Source: Frankia sp. AgB1.9
Lineage (GTDB): Bacteria > Actinomycetota > Actinomycetes > Frankiales > Frankiaceae
Reading direction: 5' to 3'
Length of the DNA: 47,233 nt
Assembly (NCBI RefSeq): GCF_016786355.1
Contig: NZ_JADWYX010000014.1
Location: forward strand, 68,799 to 116,031
In this document: piece by piece, positions 1-8,298 of the stretch
Layout: every line of letters begins with the position of its first letter
Numbering within the stretch: the first letter of the stretch is position 1
Notes under the pieces: generated by a model
The model's input: only the letters and a program-made list of their open reading frames with translations
The model's database searches: none
Told to the model about the DNA's origin: nothing
Program-made: the position numbers and the translations under genes

Positions 1-243
1 GCCGCCGCGAGCACCATCCACGAGCCGTACGTCCGCGCAGCGCTGCTGCGTGACCTCGCCGAGCACCTCCCGCGCGAGCAGCGCGCAACGGTCATCGGCC
101 AGTCGCTGGTATCTGCGTCGCTCAGCGGGCGGCGTGGGGTGACCGATACCCTTCCCGCCGTACTTTCGGTCGCACAGGGAGACGAGTCGGTCGGCGCTGC
201 CGTCATCGCCTCGCTGCTACGTGTGTGCCGATGGTGGCCCTGA
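1..243 (+). CDS. C-terminal end of an alpha-helical repeat-like protein (partial)
   Basis: The reading frame is open from the first base and stops at TGA 241-243, giving 80 residues with no start in the window. The visible sequence is rich in Ala, Leu, Arg and Glu and reads as paired short helices (for example VRAALLRDLAEHL followed by RATVIGQSLVSASL). This resembles the end of a HEAT- or TPR-like superhelical array, as found at the C-terminus of actinobacterial NTPase/repeat proteins. No catalytic motif is present. The last residues (RVCRWWP) are atypical of a repeat and may be a tail. The family cannot be fixed from this fragment. Confidence 0.5.
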   Translation, partial: AAASTIHEPYVRAALLRDLAEHLPREQRATVIGQSLVSASLSGRRGVTDTLPAVLSVAQGDESVGAAVIASLLRVCRWWP

Positions 244-317
244 CGATCTTCCCGGGTGACCGGGCTCGGCCAACCTCGACGCCAACTGCGGCCTCCTGGG
301 TGTCGAGGGGCGATCGG

Positions 318-1091
318 TCAGCTCGGCTCGATGAGCAGCTCGTGCCAGCGGGCGATCTGGTCCTGCGTCGCACCGTTGGCGATGAGGTAGCCCGCCGGGC
401 CGCCCGGTGCGGCCTCGACGAGGTCCAGAACGCCGGCGATGGCCCTCGGGTCGACCACGGGCGGGGCATCGGGAAGCTTGCTCGCGGCTATCCGCGCGCG
501 GAGATGGCTGTACTCGGGCTTGCGGGCGAGCGTCTCCCGGATGATCTGAATGCGTTCCGCGGTCGCGAGGTAGTCCGCGATGATCGCGTCCCGCTCGACA
601 CCGGCGACGGCCAGCAGGACCGCGACGGTGACACCGGTGCGGTCCTTGCCCGCCGCGCAGTGCACGAGGGCCGGGGTGCGCGGACCTGACACGAGGAACT
701 CCAGGATGCGGGCCAGACCGGGCCCGGCCGGCTCCAGCATCCGGGCGTAGAGCCCGGCGTAGTCACGGCCGTCCTGGGCGTTCCTGACAGCCGGGTCCGT
801 GAGCCCGGTCAGGTCGAGCAGCGGTTCGTGCAGCCAGCCGATGCCGTGGCGCGGCAGCCACTCGGCGGCTCTCGGGTTCTCGAAGGACGCGCGCAGATCC
901 ACGATGGCGCGCAGCCCGACCTCCTCGCCCAGCAACGCGATGTCCTCGGCGGTGAGGCTGTCGAGGTTGTCGCCGCGCAGCAGCACCCGGGGCCGGACGG
1001 TGCCTCCGGCGGCGGGCAGGCCGCCGAGATCGCGCACGTTGTAGGCGCCGGCGAGCTCGATCCAGCTGGGCACATGGGGGGCGGTCGTCAT
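318..1091 (-). CDS. Tyrosine/serine protein phosphatase (DSP-like)
   Basis: This 257-residue protein carries the cysteine-phosphatase loop HCAAGKDRTGV, a CX5R signature with the catalytic Cys and Arg. The N-terminal segment ELAGAYNVRDLGG is typical of the actinobacterial Tyr_phosphatase_3 (PtpB-like) group. Members hydrolyse phosphotyrosine or phosphoserine, and some act on phosphoinositides; the substrate here is unknown. The acidic residues of IVDLRASFE and the C-terminal helices fit the family length of 240-270 residues. The ATG at 1089-1091 was chosen because the family motif begins about 20 residues after it. An in-frame extension to 1298 is low-complexity Arg/Pro/Gly sequence. No signal peptide is seen, so it is probably cytosolic. 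It is transcribed alone on the minus strand. Confidence 0.85.
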   Translation of the reverse strand: MTTAPHVPSWIELAGAYNVRDLGGLPAAGGTVRPRVLLRGDNLDSLTAEDIALLGEEVGLRAIVDLRASFENPRAAEWLPRHGIGWLHEPLLDLTGLTDPAVRNAQDGRDYAGLYARMLEPAGPGLARILEFLVSGPRTPALVHCAAGKDRTGVTVAVLLAVAGVERDAIIADYLATAERIQIIRETLARKPEYSHLRARIAASKLPDAPPVVDPRAIAGVLDLVEAAPGGPAGYLIANGATQDQIARWHELLIEPS

Positions 1092-1207
1092 GCCGCGACC
1101 GTAGAACCGGACGGTGAAGCGCGGGTGAACAGGTGCTTGTCGCGCCGGCTCAGCCGCCCGAACACGCGTCCGCCCGCGCGGGTGGTGGGTCCGGCCTGGA
1201 CGCGCGA

Positions 1208-1239
1208 CGGCCGGCCGGGTATGGGTACCCGGCCGGCCG
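1208..1239 (-). terminator. Strong perfect hairpin, probable terminator
   Basis: A 14-bp perfect stem (1208-1221 paired with 1226-1239) with a 4-nt loop lies between two minus-strand genes, downstream of the Ala-rich membrane protein. There is no U-tract, as is common for actinobacterial terminators. It could also be a repeat-type palindrome. Confidence 0.55.
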
Positions 1240-1325
1240 GCAAGCCCGCCGCCACGCGGCAAGGGGCGGACCTCACCCGCCCAGGACGGTGAGGTCACAG
1301 GCGGTGCGGTCGACAGGCGGTGCGG

Positions 1326-2138
1326 TCAGATGATGGGGCGTCGCGAGGAGTCGACGCCGGGCATCTCGTCCATCCGGCCGGAGATGACGTCGGAGGCGGC
1401 CTCCAGGTTCGTGCCCGGCGGAAGGTTGGTGCCGGACGTCGTCCCGCTGCCGGTGGTCGTCGGCGGCGTCGTGGGGGTCGGGTGCTCGTCGTGGCCGAGG
1501 CTCGTCTCGCCCTGCTGGCCGGAGCCGGGCAGGTACTTGCGAGCCGCGACGGTCGCCGCCGCGCCGCCACCGAGCAGCAGCATCGTGACCAGGCCGCGCC
1601 GGCGCCGCCGGTGCACCCGGGCCAGCTTCCGCTCGGCCTTCCCGAGCCGGTTCTCCAGCACCAGCTGCGCCTTGTCGGCCGCCTCCCGGGCCTTGCGCTC
1701 GGACCGGACGGCCTTGCCGGACCGGGCCTTCTCGACCCGCAGCTCGGTCGCGCCGCGGGCCCGCTCGGCGGAGAGCTCCGCCGCGCCGCGGGCCTTCTCG
1801 ATCTTCCGGGCGGTGCGGCCGGAGACCGTCGCGGCCTTGGTCGCCGTCCTGACCGCGGTCCTGGCCGGGACCTTCGTCGCGTTGGTCGCCCGCCGGCTGA
1901 CCGAGTCGACACCGGAGCTCGACGTGTCCGCCACCTTGCTGGCCAGGGCGCTGCCGGCGTCCCGGGTGGCGGACGCCGCGGTGTGCCCCGCCCGGGCAAC
2001 GCCGTGACCGGCCTTGGCCGTGGCGTCGGCGACGGCGTGTCCGGCCCGGTCGGCGGCCGCGCGGGCCGCGTCGGGAATCTCACTGACCGGGACGGCCTCG
2101 GTGACGTGTGAGAGCCGGTCCTTGATCGTGTTACTCAT
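1326..2138 (-). CDS. Ala/Arg-rich coiled protein with C-proximal transmembrane helix
   Basis: This 270-residue protein is not assignable to a named family. Residues 15-110 are rich in Ala, Thr, Val and Lys with amphipathic character (repeated AGHxVA and VSRRATNATK-type segments). Residues 110-175 are a highly charged helical stretch containing ERARGATELRVEKAR, followed by a basic RRRRRG patch. A hydrophobic segment (LVTMLLLGGGAAATVAA) then probably spans the membrane, leaving an acidic, Thr/Pro-rich tail outside. The start at 2138 is supported by a GGAAGGGA ribosome-binding site about 6 nt upstream. The basic patch before the helix predicts a cytoplasmic N-terminus. It is divergent from the SapA-like gene across a 460-bp intergenic region. 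Confidence 0.7.
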   Translation of the reverse strand: MSNTIKDRLSHVTEAVPVSEIPDAARAAADRAGHAVADATAKAGHGVARAGHTAASATRDAGSALASKVADTSSSGVDSVSRRATNATKVPARTAVRTATKAATVSGRTARKIEKARGAAELSAERARGATELRVEKARSGKAVRSERKAREAADKAQLVLENRLGKAERKLARVHRRRRRGLVTMLLLGGGAAATVAARKYLPGSGQQGETSLGHDEHPTPTTPPTTTGSGTTSGTNLPPGTNLEAASDVISGRMDEMPGVDSSRRPII

Positions 2139-2598
2139 CGGTCTCCCTTCCTTGCATGCCCCGGGTGGTGGGGGGTGCGGGGTCGGGGCGGGTGGCCCCC
2201 CCGCCGGCTCTCCAAGATCTGACGCCCTTGCCGTACCCCCCGGTGGGCCCCACCAACATTTACACCCTCCGTGACATGGCCGTCACCCCAAAGTCGGACC
2301 GTGCGGCCCGCTCGGGCGCGGGGGCTCCAGGCGGTTCCGAAGCGCTCCCAAGGACCGCAAACCGCCCATGACCGATCAAGCCGGCGGGCCGACCGCGCCG
2401 GACCCGACGCTGGCCGGGTGTGCGGCTGCCGCCCGAGCGGGCGTCGGCTGTTCCGATACACCCCTATTGCCGGATATCGACCGTTACAGGATGTCTACGG
2501 AGAAAGTGACCTTTAGCGGCGTTACGCTGGTCCGGTGCGCGGGCAGCTCACGTCCTACCCGCCCGCCGCCATGACCTCGCGGAGCGGAGGCGACAGAC
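2139..2598. other. 460-bp divergent intergenic region
   Basis: This gap separates the minus-strand Ala-rich membrane protein from the plus-strand SapA-like protein. I see no convincing gene in it. An AT-richer patch near 2455-2530 upstream of the SapA-like gene is the likeliest promoter area, but no clear -35/-10 pair can be defended. Confidence 0.4.
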
Positions 2599-3696
2599 GT
2601 GGACGTCCCCAGTTCCTCCCTCCCGGACTCGATCCACGACGCGCCGACCGGCCCGCTGCCCTCGGGCCGCGACGAGCTGGCGGTTCCGACGCGACCCGCC
2701 GCCTCGGCCCGCCAGGCTGGGCCCGCGGTGCCCGGGTCCGCGGTGCCCGGACCACGGCTCGGACCGGCCGGTGCGCCCGAGCCCGGGGGAGCGGTCGTAC
2801 CGCCGGTCTCGGCGCCCTTGAGCGACCGCCGAGGACCGTCGCCGACGGGGCGCCGACGCGCCGCCGGGCCGGCCCCGAACCGGCGCCGCGGCGTGCTGGT
2901 CGGCGCCGCCGCCCTGGCGGTGCTGATCCTGGTGGCCTCGATCCTGGCCTGGGCGCTGCACGGCTCGGGAACCGCGACGCAGGGAGGGCGGCACGGAAGC
3001 AACCAGCAGGCCGCCGGCGCGTCGCAGGGTCCCGGCGGGTTGGTCCCGAAGGACGGGCAGGGCCGCGCGCGGTCCGCCGGCGACGGCCCGGTCCAGGGCG
3101 CCGAGGCCGCGGGCTCGGCCGGCGCGGCTCCCGGCTCGCTCGGCCAGGCTCCGGGGGACACCGCCGGGGCCGCCGGCCAGGGCGCCACGAACGCGAGCGC
3201 GGGAACGGTGCCGGGAGCCGGCGCCGGCCCAGGCGTCGTCACGGGTTCAGGCCCCGGCACCGTCCCTTCGGCAGGCACCGGCACGGGCGGCGGTACCGGC
3301 TCAGGGACCGCGGCCACGCACACCGCCGCACCGGCGCCCGCCACGCCGGCCACCGCCAAGAAGAACCCCTACACCGCTGCCCAGGTGTGCGGCTCCGGCT
3401 ACTCGCAGATCGACAGCCACACGCTGACCAGCGGCTCCACGACGGTGACGATCGTCCTGATGTACAACGGCGGCACCAACTGCGTCGCGACGATGAAGTC
3501 CGGTGCCGGCGTGGGCACGGCCCAGTCGGTGTCGGCCTCGGTGCAGGCGCAGAACGGGTCGGCGAAGGTGACCGACTCGGGCTCCTACCAGTACTACGCC
3601 GGGCCGGTGAAGGTAGCGGCCAAGGCCATCTGCGTGAAGTGGGGCGGCAGCCTCGGCAGCGTCTCCTGGACCAGCGGCTGGTCACACTGCGGCTGA
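2599..3696 (+). CDS. Membrane-anchored protein with C-terminal SapA-like (spore-associated) domain
   Basis: This 365-residue protein has three parts. Residues 1-95 are cytosolic, Pro/Ala-rich and end in a basic RRR patch. One transmembrane helix lies at about 98-120 (GVLVGAAALAVLILVASILA). A Gly/Ala/Pro-rich extracellular linker runs to about 250. The C-terminal domain (about 253-365) has NPYTAAQVCGSGYSQIDSH, a YNGGTNCVAT stretch, TDSGSYQYYAGPV and a final SHCG. These match the small secreted Streptomyces spore-associated protein A, including four Cys that could form disulphides. The GTG start at 2599 has a GGAGG ribosome-binding site 8 nt upstream. SapA proteins are coat-associated and of unknown activity. 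Attachment to a long membrane stalk is unusual and suggests surface display. The 3' end overlaps the convergent GGDEF gene by 15 bp. Confidence 0.75.
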   Translation: MDVPSSSLPDSIHDAPTGPLPSGRDELAVPTRPAASARQAGPAVPGSAVPGPRLGPAGAPEPGGAVVPPVSAPLSDRRGPSPTGRRRAAGPAPNRRRGVLVGAAALAVLILVASILAWALHGSGTATQGGRHGSNQQAAGASQGPGGLVPKDGQGRARSAGDGPVQGAEAAGSAGAAPGSLGQAPGDTAGAAGQGATNASAGTVPGAGAGPGVVTGSGPGTVPSAGTGTGGGTGSGTAATHTAAPAPATPATAKKNPYTAAQVCGSGYSQIDSHTLTSGSTTVTIVLMYNGGTNCVATMKSGAGVGTAQSVSASVQAQNGSAKVTDSGSYQYYAGPVKVAAKAICVKWGGSLGSVSWTSGWSHCG

Positions 3697-6252
3697 CCCG
3701 CCACAGGCCGACCGGCTGTCGGCCCGGCGGTGGTGGAGGTCCGGGCCGACCGCGCTGCCCTGGAAGAGGTCACAGTTCAGCGCGCGGACCGCGGCCAGCT
3801 CGGCCGGCGTGTCCACCCCTCGGACGGTGACGTCCAGCCGCAGCAGGTGCAGGATGCGGATCAGGCCGGCGAGGATCGCCTGCGCCGTCTCGTCGTGCCC
3901 GACCGCGCGGGCGTTCTTGTCGCTGAGCCGGACCCCGACGAGCCCACGGGGAAGGCTGTCCACGGTCACCGCCCGGATGGGGCCGAGCTCGGCGAAGTCG
4001 AGCCGGACCGCGACGCCGGCCTCGGCGAGCTCGTCGATGATCGCGTCGGACTGCTGACGGTCCGCCCGCCTGAGCGTGTCGGGGACCAGGACGCAGGGCA
4101 CCGGGCCACGAGCCGCCGGCTCGCCGGAACCAGCGGCGTGCGCGATGAGCTCCTTGCGCAGCGCGGCGTCGCGCAGGCCGCGGTCGGAGAGGCGGAGCCA
4201 GAGCTCGCGCGGGCGCCCCGGATCGCCGTGGCCGGCCGGTCCCGGGGGCCCGGGCGCGTCTGGCCGCCGCAACACCTCCAGGTAGCGGATCATGTTGTCG
4301 ACCAGCCAACCGTCGAGGTCGCCGCTGAGCCCGGCCTCGAACGCGATCGGCTCGATGTCCTCGGGTCCGAGCCAGCTGCGGGTGGGATGCAGCCAGCACG
4401 CGACCGCCTCGGCGGCGAAGACCGTGCGAGTGCGGTCCGCGACGGGCCGGAACCGCGGCCTCAGCTCACCGGCGCCGAAGGCCCGGCGCAGCTCGGTGAT
4501 GTCGCGCAGCCGGGTCGCGATCGTCGCGCGGACGCGTTCGTCGTAGGCGACGCAGCGTCCCGGGCCGCCCTGCTTGGCCTGGTACATCGCCACGTCCGCC
4601 GCGTCCAGCAGCTGCTCGGCGTCCGTGAGGTCGGGGCCGGACAGCGCCAGCCCGACACTTCCGCCGACGCTGACCGGCCGGTGCAGCTCCACCGGCGGCG
4701 CGAGCTCGTGCATCACCCGCTCGCCGATGGCGCGCAGGTCGTCCAGGCCGTCCACGCCCTCGCACAGCATGGCGAACTCGTCGCCCCCCAGCCGGCTGAC
4801 GACGTCGCCGGGCCGGATCACCCGCCGCAGCCGGTCGCCGATCACCTTCAGCAGCTCGTCGCCGGCCTGATGGCCGAAGGTGTCGTTCACCGCCTTGAAG
4901 CCGTCCAGGTCGATGAACAGGACGCCGGTCCGGTGCCCGTCCCGTTGCGCCCGGCGCAGGCTTCGGCGCAGCCGGTCCAGCAGCGCCCCCCGGTTCGGCA
5001 GGCCCGTCAGCGGGTCATGCAGCGACCAGAAGCGCGTCGCCGCCTCCACTCGGATCCGCAGCACCGCCGACCCGAGGACCGCGCCGACGGACCGCGCGAA
5101 GTCGACGTCCTCGGAGGTCAGCTCGCGGGCAGCGCGACGAATCGTGATCGTCGCGAGCGGCTCGGTGGCGGAGCCGATCGGTATCCGTACGACGGACCGC
5201 TCCGATTCCGGCTCCTCGGCGGCGCGCTCGCCGGCAGGGTGGTCGCCGGCAGGGTGGTCGCCGGTGCGGTGGGCGCCCCGGTCGGCCCACCGCGCCTCCT
5301 CGCCTGGCCATCGCCGCTCGTCGTCGCCCGCCGGGGTCGGCGGGCGATCGGGCGCCCCCCAGCCGGGTGGACCCGCCAGCTCGTCGGCCGGGCCATCGTC
5401 GACCAGGTGTCTGCGCACCACCACCTGGTCGGCGCCCAGCTGCTCGGTCAGCGTCCGGACGCAGTGATCCCACAGCGGCTGCTCGTCGGCGCTCTCCAGC
5501 GCGCGTTGCGCGAGGTCCGCGAGCGCCGTCTGGCGGGCCGTGCGGACCAGCAGCTCCGCGGTCGCCCGCTCGCGGTCCGTGACGTCGCTCGCGACGCCGG
5601 CAAGCGACGAGGGTCGTCCCCCCGCCCCAGGCAGCGGGACGAGATGCAGGTCGTACCAGCGTCCGTAGGCCTCGAGCACCTCGTGGACGTACTCTCCGCC
5701 CATCGAACGGCGCATCAACGCCACCAGGTCCGGACGGTCGCGGAACGCCGCGCGAATCCGCGACTCGTCGAACCTGCCCGGTTCCGCGACCGGATCGTGG
5801 GTGGCGGACCCGCCGCGCGCGACCACGCGGCCGTCCTGGTCGAGCAGGAAGACCGCCACCGGCACATGGTCGAGCACCGTCTGCAGCTGAACCTGGGTCG
5901 AGATCAGTTCGCTGACGTCCTGGAACTGCGCGAGGACGCACTGTTCGCCGTCGACGTCCACGATCACGCCGGACGACAACGCGGGGGTGACGGTCCCGTC
6001 GGGGCGGACCAACCGGACGAGTCGCTGACCCCTGCTCTTTTCGCCGCCGCCGACAACCCGCTCCATCGAGACGAACAGGTCATCGAACTGCGCTGGGTCG
6101 ACCATGTCGCGCCAGTCCATGCCGACCAGGTCGGCCTCGTCACGGCCGGCCATCTGGCACGCGGCCGCGTTCGCGCGCCGAATCCGCCGGTCCTCGACGC
6201 CGCTGAGGGTAAGGCCCATCTCGAGCACGTCGAACAGCTCGACTGCCCACAT
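3682..6252 (-). CDS. PAS/GAF/GGDEF/degenerate-EAL cyclic-di-GMP signalling protein
   Basis: The protein has 856 residues from the ATG at 6252, which has GAGGG about 10 nt upstream; an in-frame GTG at 6312 would add 20 residues. Two PAS-like domains come first (ending near 'VDVDGEQCVLAQFQDV' and 'LAGVASDVTDRERA'). A GAF-like segment follows, then a GGDEF domain with intact RLGGDEF near residue 488. An inhibitory-site RxxD (RPGD) lies exactly five residues before GGDEF. This half should make cyclic di-GMP from two GTP. The C-terminal EAL-like domain reads EAV instead of EAL, and the usual DDFGTG loop is replaced by DFAELG. It is therefore probably catalytically dead and may bind ligand. No transmembrane helix is evident, so sensing is probably cytosolic. 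Confidence 0.88.
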   Translation of the reverse strand: MWAVELFDVLEMGLTLSGVEDRRIRRANAAACQMAGRDEADLVGMDWRDMVDPAQFDDLFVSMERVVGGGEKSRGQRLVRLVRPDGTVTPALSSGVIVDVDGEQCVLAQFQDVSELISTQVQLQTVLDHVPVAVFLLDQDGRVVARGGSATHDPVAEPGRFDESRIRAAFRDRPDLVALMRRSMGGEYVHEVLEAYGRWYDLHLVPLPGAGGRPSSLAGVASDVTDRERATAELLVRTARQTALADLAQRALESADEQPLWDHCVRTLTEQLGADQVVVRRHLVDDGPADELAGPPGWGAPDRPPTPAGDDERRWPGEEARWADRGAHRTGDHPAGDHPAGERAAEEPESERSVVRIPIGSATEPLATITIRRAARELTSEDVDFARSVGAVLGSAVLRIRVEAATRFWSLHDPLTGLPNRGALLDRLRRSLRRAQRDGHRTGVLFIDLDGFKAVNDTFGHQAGDELLKVIGDRLRRVIRPGDVVSRLGGDEFAMLCEGVDGLDDLRAIGERVMHELAPPVELHRPVSVGGSVGLALSGPDLTDAEQLLDAADVAMYQAKQGGPGRCVAYDERVRATIATRLRDITELRRAFGAGELRPRFRPVADRTRTVFAAEAVACWLHPTRSWLGPEDIEPIAFEAGLSGDLDGWLVDNMIRYLEVLRRPDAPGPPGPAGHGDPGRPRELWLRLSDRGLRDAALRKELIAHAAGSGEPAARGPVPCVLVPDTLRRADRQQSDAIIDELAEAGVAVRLDFAELGPIRAVTVDSLPRGLVGVRLSDKNARAVGHDETAQAILAGLIRILHLLRLDVTVRGVDTPAELAAVRALNCDLFQGSAVGPDLHHRRADSRSACGGSAAV
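3706..3724. terminator. Small hairpin at convergent gene ends
   Basis: A perfect 7-bp stem (GGCCGAC/GTCGGCC) with a 5-nt loop lies 10 nt after the SapA-like stop, inside the last codons of the opposing GGDEF gene. It may terminate plus-strand transcription. No U-tract is present, so support is modest. Confidence 0.35.
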
Positions 6253-6372
6253 CCCGCCATCACCCTCGGTAGCCGGCACCGCTGATCGCACCACCCCTGT
6301 CGCCGGTGGCACGGCGAGAGATCGATCTTCGACGGCGGCGCCATCGACGTGCCACCAGGCATGGCTACCCGG

Positions 6373-6414
6373 ACGGCCGCCGAGGAATCCGGCAGACGAT
6401 CCTTCGGCGGCCGT
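6373..6414 (-). terminator. Hairpin downstream of DapB-like gene
   Basis: An 11-bp stem (ACGGCCGCCGA at 6373-6383 pairing with 6404-6414) encloses a 20-nt loop that can pair further with a bulge. It lies between the end of the DapB-like gene (6487) and the start of the GGDEF gene (6252), both on the minus strand. It probably separates their transcripts. Confidence 0.45.
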
Positions 6415-6486
6415 CAGAGGCCCCTCGGCCGGTCACTCACTGTGAGTAGTGGCTCGAGTTGACGGTGGATGGCGGCCCGGGGTGGG

Positions 6487-7524
6487 CTAGCCGGCCTGGT
6501 CGCGGGTCAGCAGGTGGCGGCCCGTGACGAACGGCAGGCCCGTGTGGTTGACGATGCCCGGAGGGGCCGCGACGACGTGGGGGATCGCGTTGACCGCCGG
6601 CATCGCGGTGGCGACCGCGCCGGAGAAGTGCGCCCCGCCGAGGGGTGAGAGCTGGACCCGCACGCCGGGGCTGCCCTCGATCTCCAGCACGTAGCCGTCC
6701 TCGACCGGCCAGTTCGGTGTCATGTCGTGCCCGAGCTTCCAGACGAACCGGCACTCGATCACCGACCGGCCGCGGTGGATCCCGGCGGTGACTCCCTTGA
6801 ACCCGGCGATCTGGCCTTTCCGCAGCTTCATGAACCCGAAGTCGAGGTCGTCGTTCGCCACCCCGAACTCGGCCGTGAAACGGATCTCGTCGAGGTCGAC
6901 GGCGAGTGCGCCGGCCATGACCCGGATCTGCTCCTTGAACGACCCGCAGTTGGCCTCGATCATCCCCGGCGCGGCCGGATCCGCCGGGTCGAGACCGATG
7001 CTCATCGCCCGGAACATCCGCTCGTTCGGGTAGCCGCTCATCTCGACCGACTCCAGCAGCGAGATCCGGTCGATGCGGCTGCACATCGCGCTCACCGCGA
7101 GCGCCGTCATCCCCATGTGCCCGGGGTAGACGCCCGTCGTGTAGAGCGACGCCCCGCCTCGCTCGCAGGCCGCCGCGAGCCGGTCCCGAACATCCTCGCC
7201 GTAGCCGGATCCGGCCAGCATGTACATCGTCGTCACGACGTTCACGCCGGCTTCGAGGATCCGCTCGAGATGGTCGAAGTCCGGCCGGTAGGCCAGGTAG
7301 GTCACGCAGTCCGGCCGCAGCGCCAGCAGCGCGTCGACGTCGTCGGTCGCCGTCACCCCAATCGGACCGATCCCGGCCAGCTCGCCGACGTCACGCCCGA
7401 CCTTCTCCGGCGAGTACGCGTAACACCCGACGATCTCCAGCGCCGGATGGCCGACCATCCCGCGCACGGCGGCGGTCCCGGTCTTTCCGGTGGTCCACTG
7501 GACCACCCGCAGCCTGCTGCCCAC
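6487..7524 (-). CDS. DapB-like NAD(P)-dependent oxidoreductase
   Basis: This 345-residue protein starts with a Rossmann-type strand-loop-helix (VVQWTTGKTGTAAVRGM). It fits the actinobacterial group annotated as dihydrodipicolinate-reductase-like or 2,4-diaminopentanoate-dehydrogenase-like. The pattern CVTYLAYRPD...LEAGVNVVTT marks the end of the nucleotide-binding domain. The C-terminal part (GHMGMTALAVSAMCSRIDRI, then LEIEGSPGVRVQLSP) is the usual mixed alpha/beta substrate domain. True lysine-pathway DapB proteins are about 250 residues, so this is a paralogue. The substrate is unknown and an amine or imine is inferred. The upstream gap holds an AT-rich patch (around 7555-7580) that could be its promoter. 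Confidence 0.75.
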   Translation of the reverse strand: MGSRLRVVQWTTGKTGTAAVRGMVGHPALEIVGCYAYSPEKVGRDVGELAGIGPIGVTATDDVDALLALRPDCVTYLAYRPDFDHLERILEAGVNVVTTMYMLAGSGYGEDVRDRLAAACERGGASLYTTGVYPGHMGMTALAVSAMCSRIDRISLLESVEMSGYPNERMFRAMSIGLDPADPAAPGMIEANCGSFKEQIRVMAGALAVDLDEIRFTAEFGVANDDLDFGFMKLRKGQIAGFKGVTAGIHRGRSVIECRFVWKLGHDMTPNWPVEDGYVLEIEGSPGVRVQLSPLGGAHFSGAVATAMPAVNAIPHVVAAPPGIVNHTGLPFVTGRHLLTRDQAG

Positions 7525-7622
7525 CGGCTCCTCCGTATCCCCGACCCAACCAAGGGAATACTTTATCCAATATCTATGACCCGGTTGGCCAGCGGGAGGC
7601 CTGCCTGGCGGTCGGGCGGGGC

Positions 7623-7667
7623 GCCGTCGTCAGAGTCGCCGTCGTCAGAGTCGCCGTCGTCAGGGGC
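7623..7667. repeat. Three tandem 15-bp repeats
   Basis: The unit GCCGTCGTCAGAGTC occurs at 7623 and 7638 exactly, and at 7653 with changes at its end. The array sits at and just after the 3' end of the small membrane protein gene, whose stop is in the third unit. It looks like a slippage-derived minisatellite with no obvious function. Confidence 0.8.
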
Positions 7668-8127
7668 GGTTGAGCGCCCACGCGGCGGCCAGGGCCAGAC
7701 CCGTGGCGACCAGCACCAGCGCCACCCCGCCGAGAAAGAAGAACCCGACCGTCTTCACGAGCGCCACCGCGACCGGGACGGTGGCGGCCAGGACGAGGAA
7801 TCCCCGGGCCGTCACCGGAGCCCGCAGCACCGTCAGCCACGTCCTCGACGTGCCGGCCCCTTCCTGGCTCAGGTCCGCCAGCATGGCCGGTACCAGCCGC
7901 AGCGTTCCCCAGGACAGCCCCGCGAACGCGCCGGACAGCACGAGGGCATACAGAAAACCGATGCCCGCGCCGAACGCGTCGAACGACGCGCCGGCCCCGA
8001 TCGCGGTACAGACGAACGCGAGGTACCAGGGCACGGTGCGGTCCTGTCGGGCCTGGCCGACCAGCCGGCGGGCCTGGGCCATCCGCTCGGCGCGCCGACC
8101 GTCGCCGCCGGAACCGGTGACGTCCAT
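7660..8127 (-). CDS. Small integral membrane protein
   Basis: The product is 155 residues and is not assigned to a named family. A charged N-terminus (GGDGRRAERMAQARRLVGQARQDR) precedes four hydrophobic stretches: WYLAFVCTAIGAGASFDAFGAGIGF with FLYALVLSGAFAGLSW, then ARGFLVLAATVPVAVALV, then VGFFFLGGVALVLVATGLAL. Four transmembrane helices are likely, with a short cytoplasmic N-terminus. The ATG at 8127 is preferred over an ATG 17 codons upstream because GGAGGGAA lies about 10 nt before it. It is followed on the same strand, after 135 bp, by the DapB-like gene. Confidence 0.65.
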   Translation of the reverse strand: MDVTGSGGDGRRAERMAQARRLVGQARQDRTVPWYLAFVCTAIGAGASFDAFGAGIGFLYALVLSGAFAGLSWGTLRLVPAMLADLSQEGAGTSRTWLTVLRAPVTARGFLVLAATVPVAVALVKTVGFFFLGGVALVLVATGLALAAAWALNRP

Positions 8128-8298
8128 CGCAGACCCGTTCCCTCCACGCTCGTGAAGCCTCGGATACCCGACGTCCATCGTCTCGCCCTGAGTCCGCGGA
8201 CGCAGGCCATCGCCGGATCCGACCGGCCAACCAGGCGCGCCCCAAGCCCGCGCCGGCCCGACGGCGAACCCGCCGCCTACCTCAACCGCTGAGGCGGC

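Noticed and set aside
3730..6285. Long plus-strand frame (851 codons) opposite the GGDEF protein
   Set aside because: Its translation is Arg/Asp/Val-rich and lacks domains. It is the mirror of a well-supported gene and typical of GC-rich DNA.
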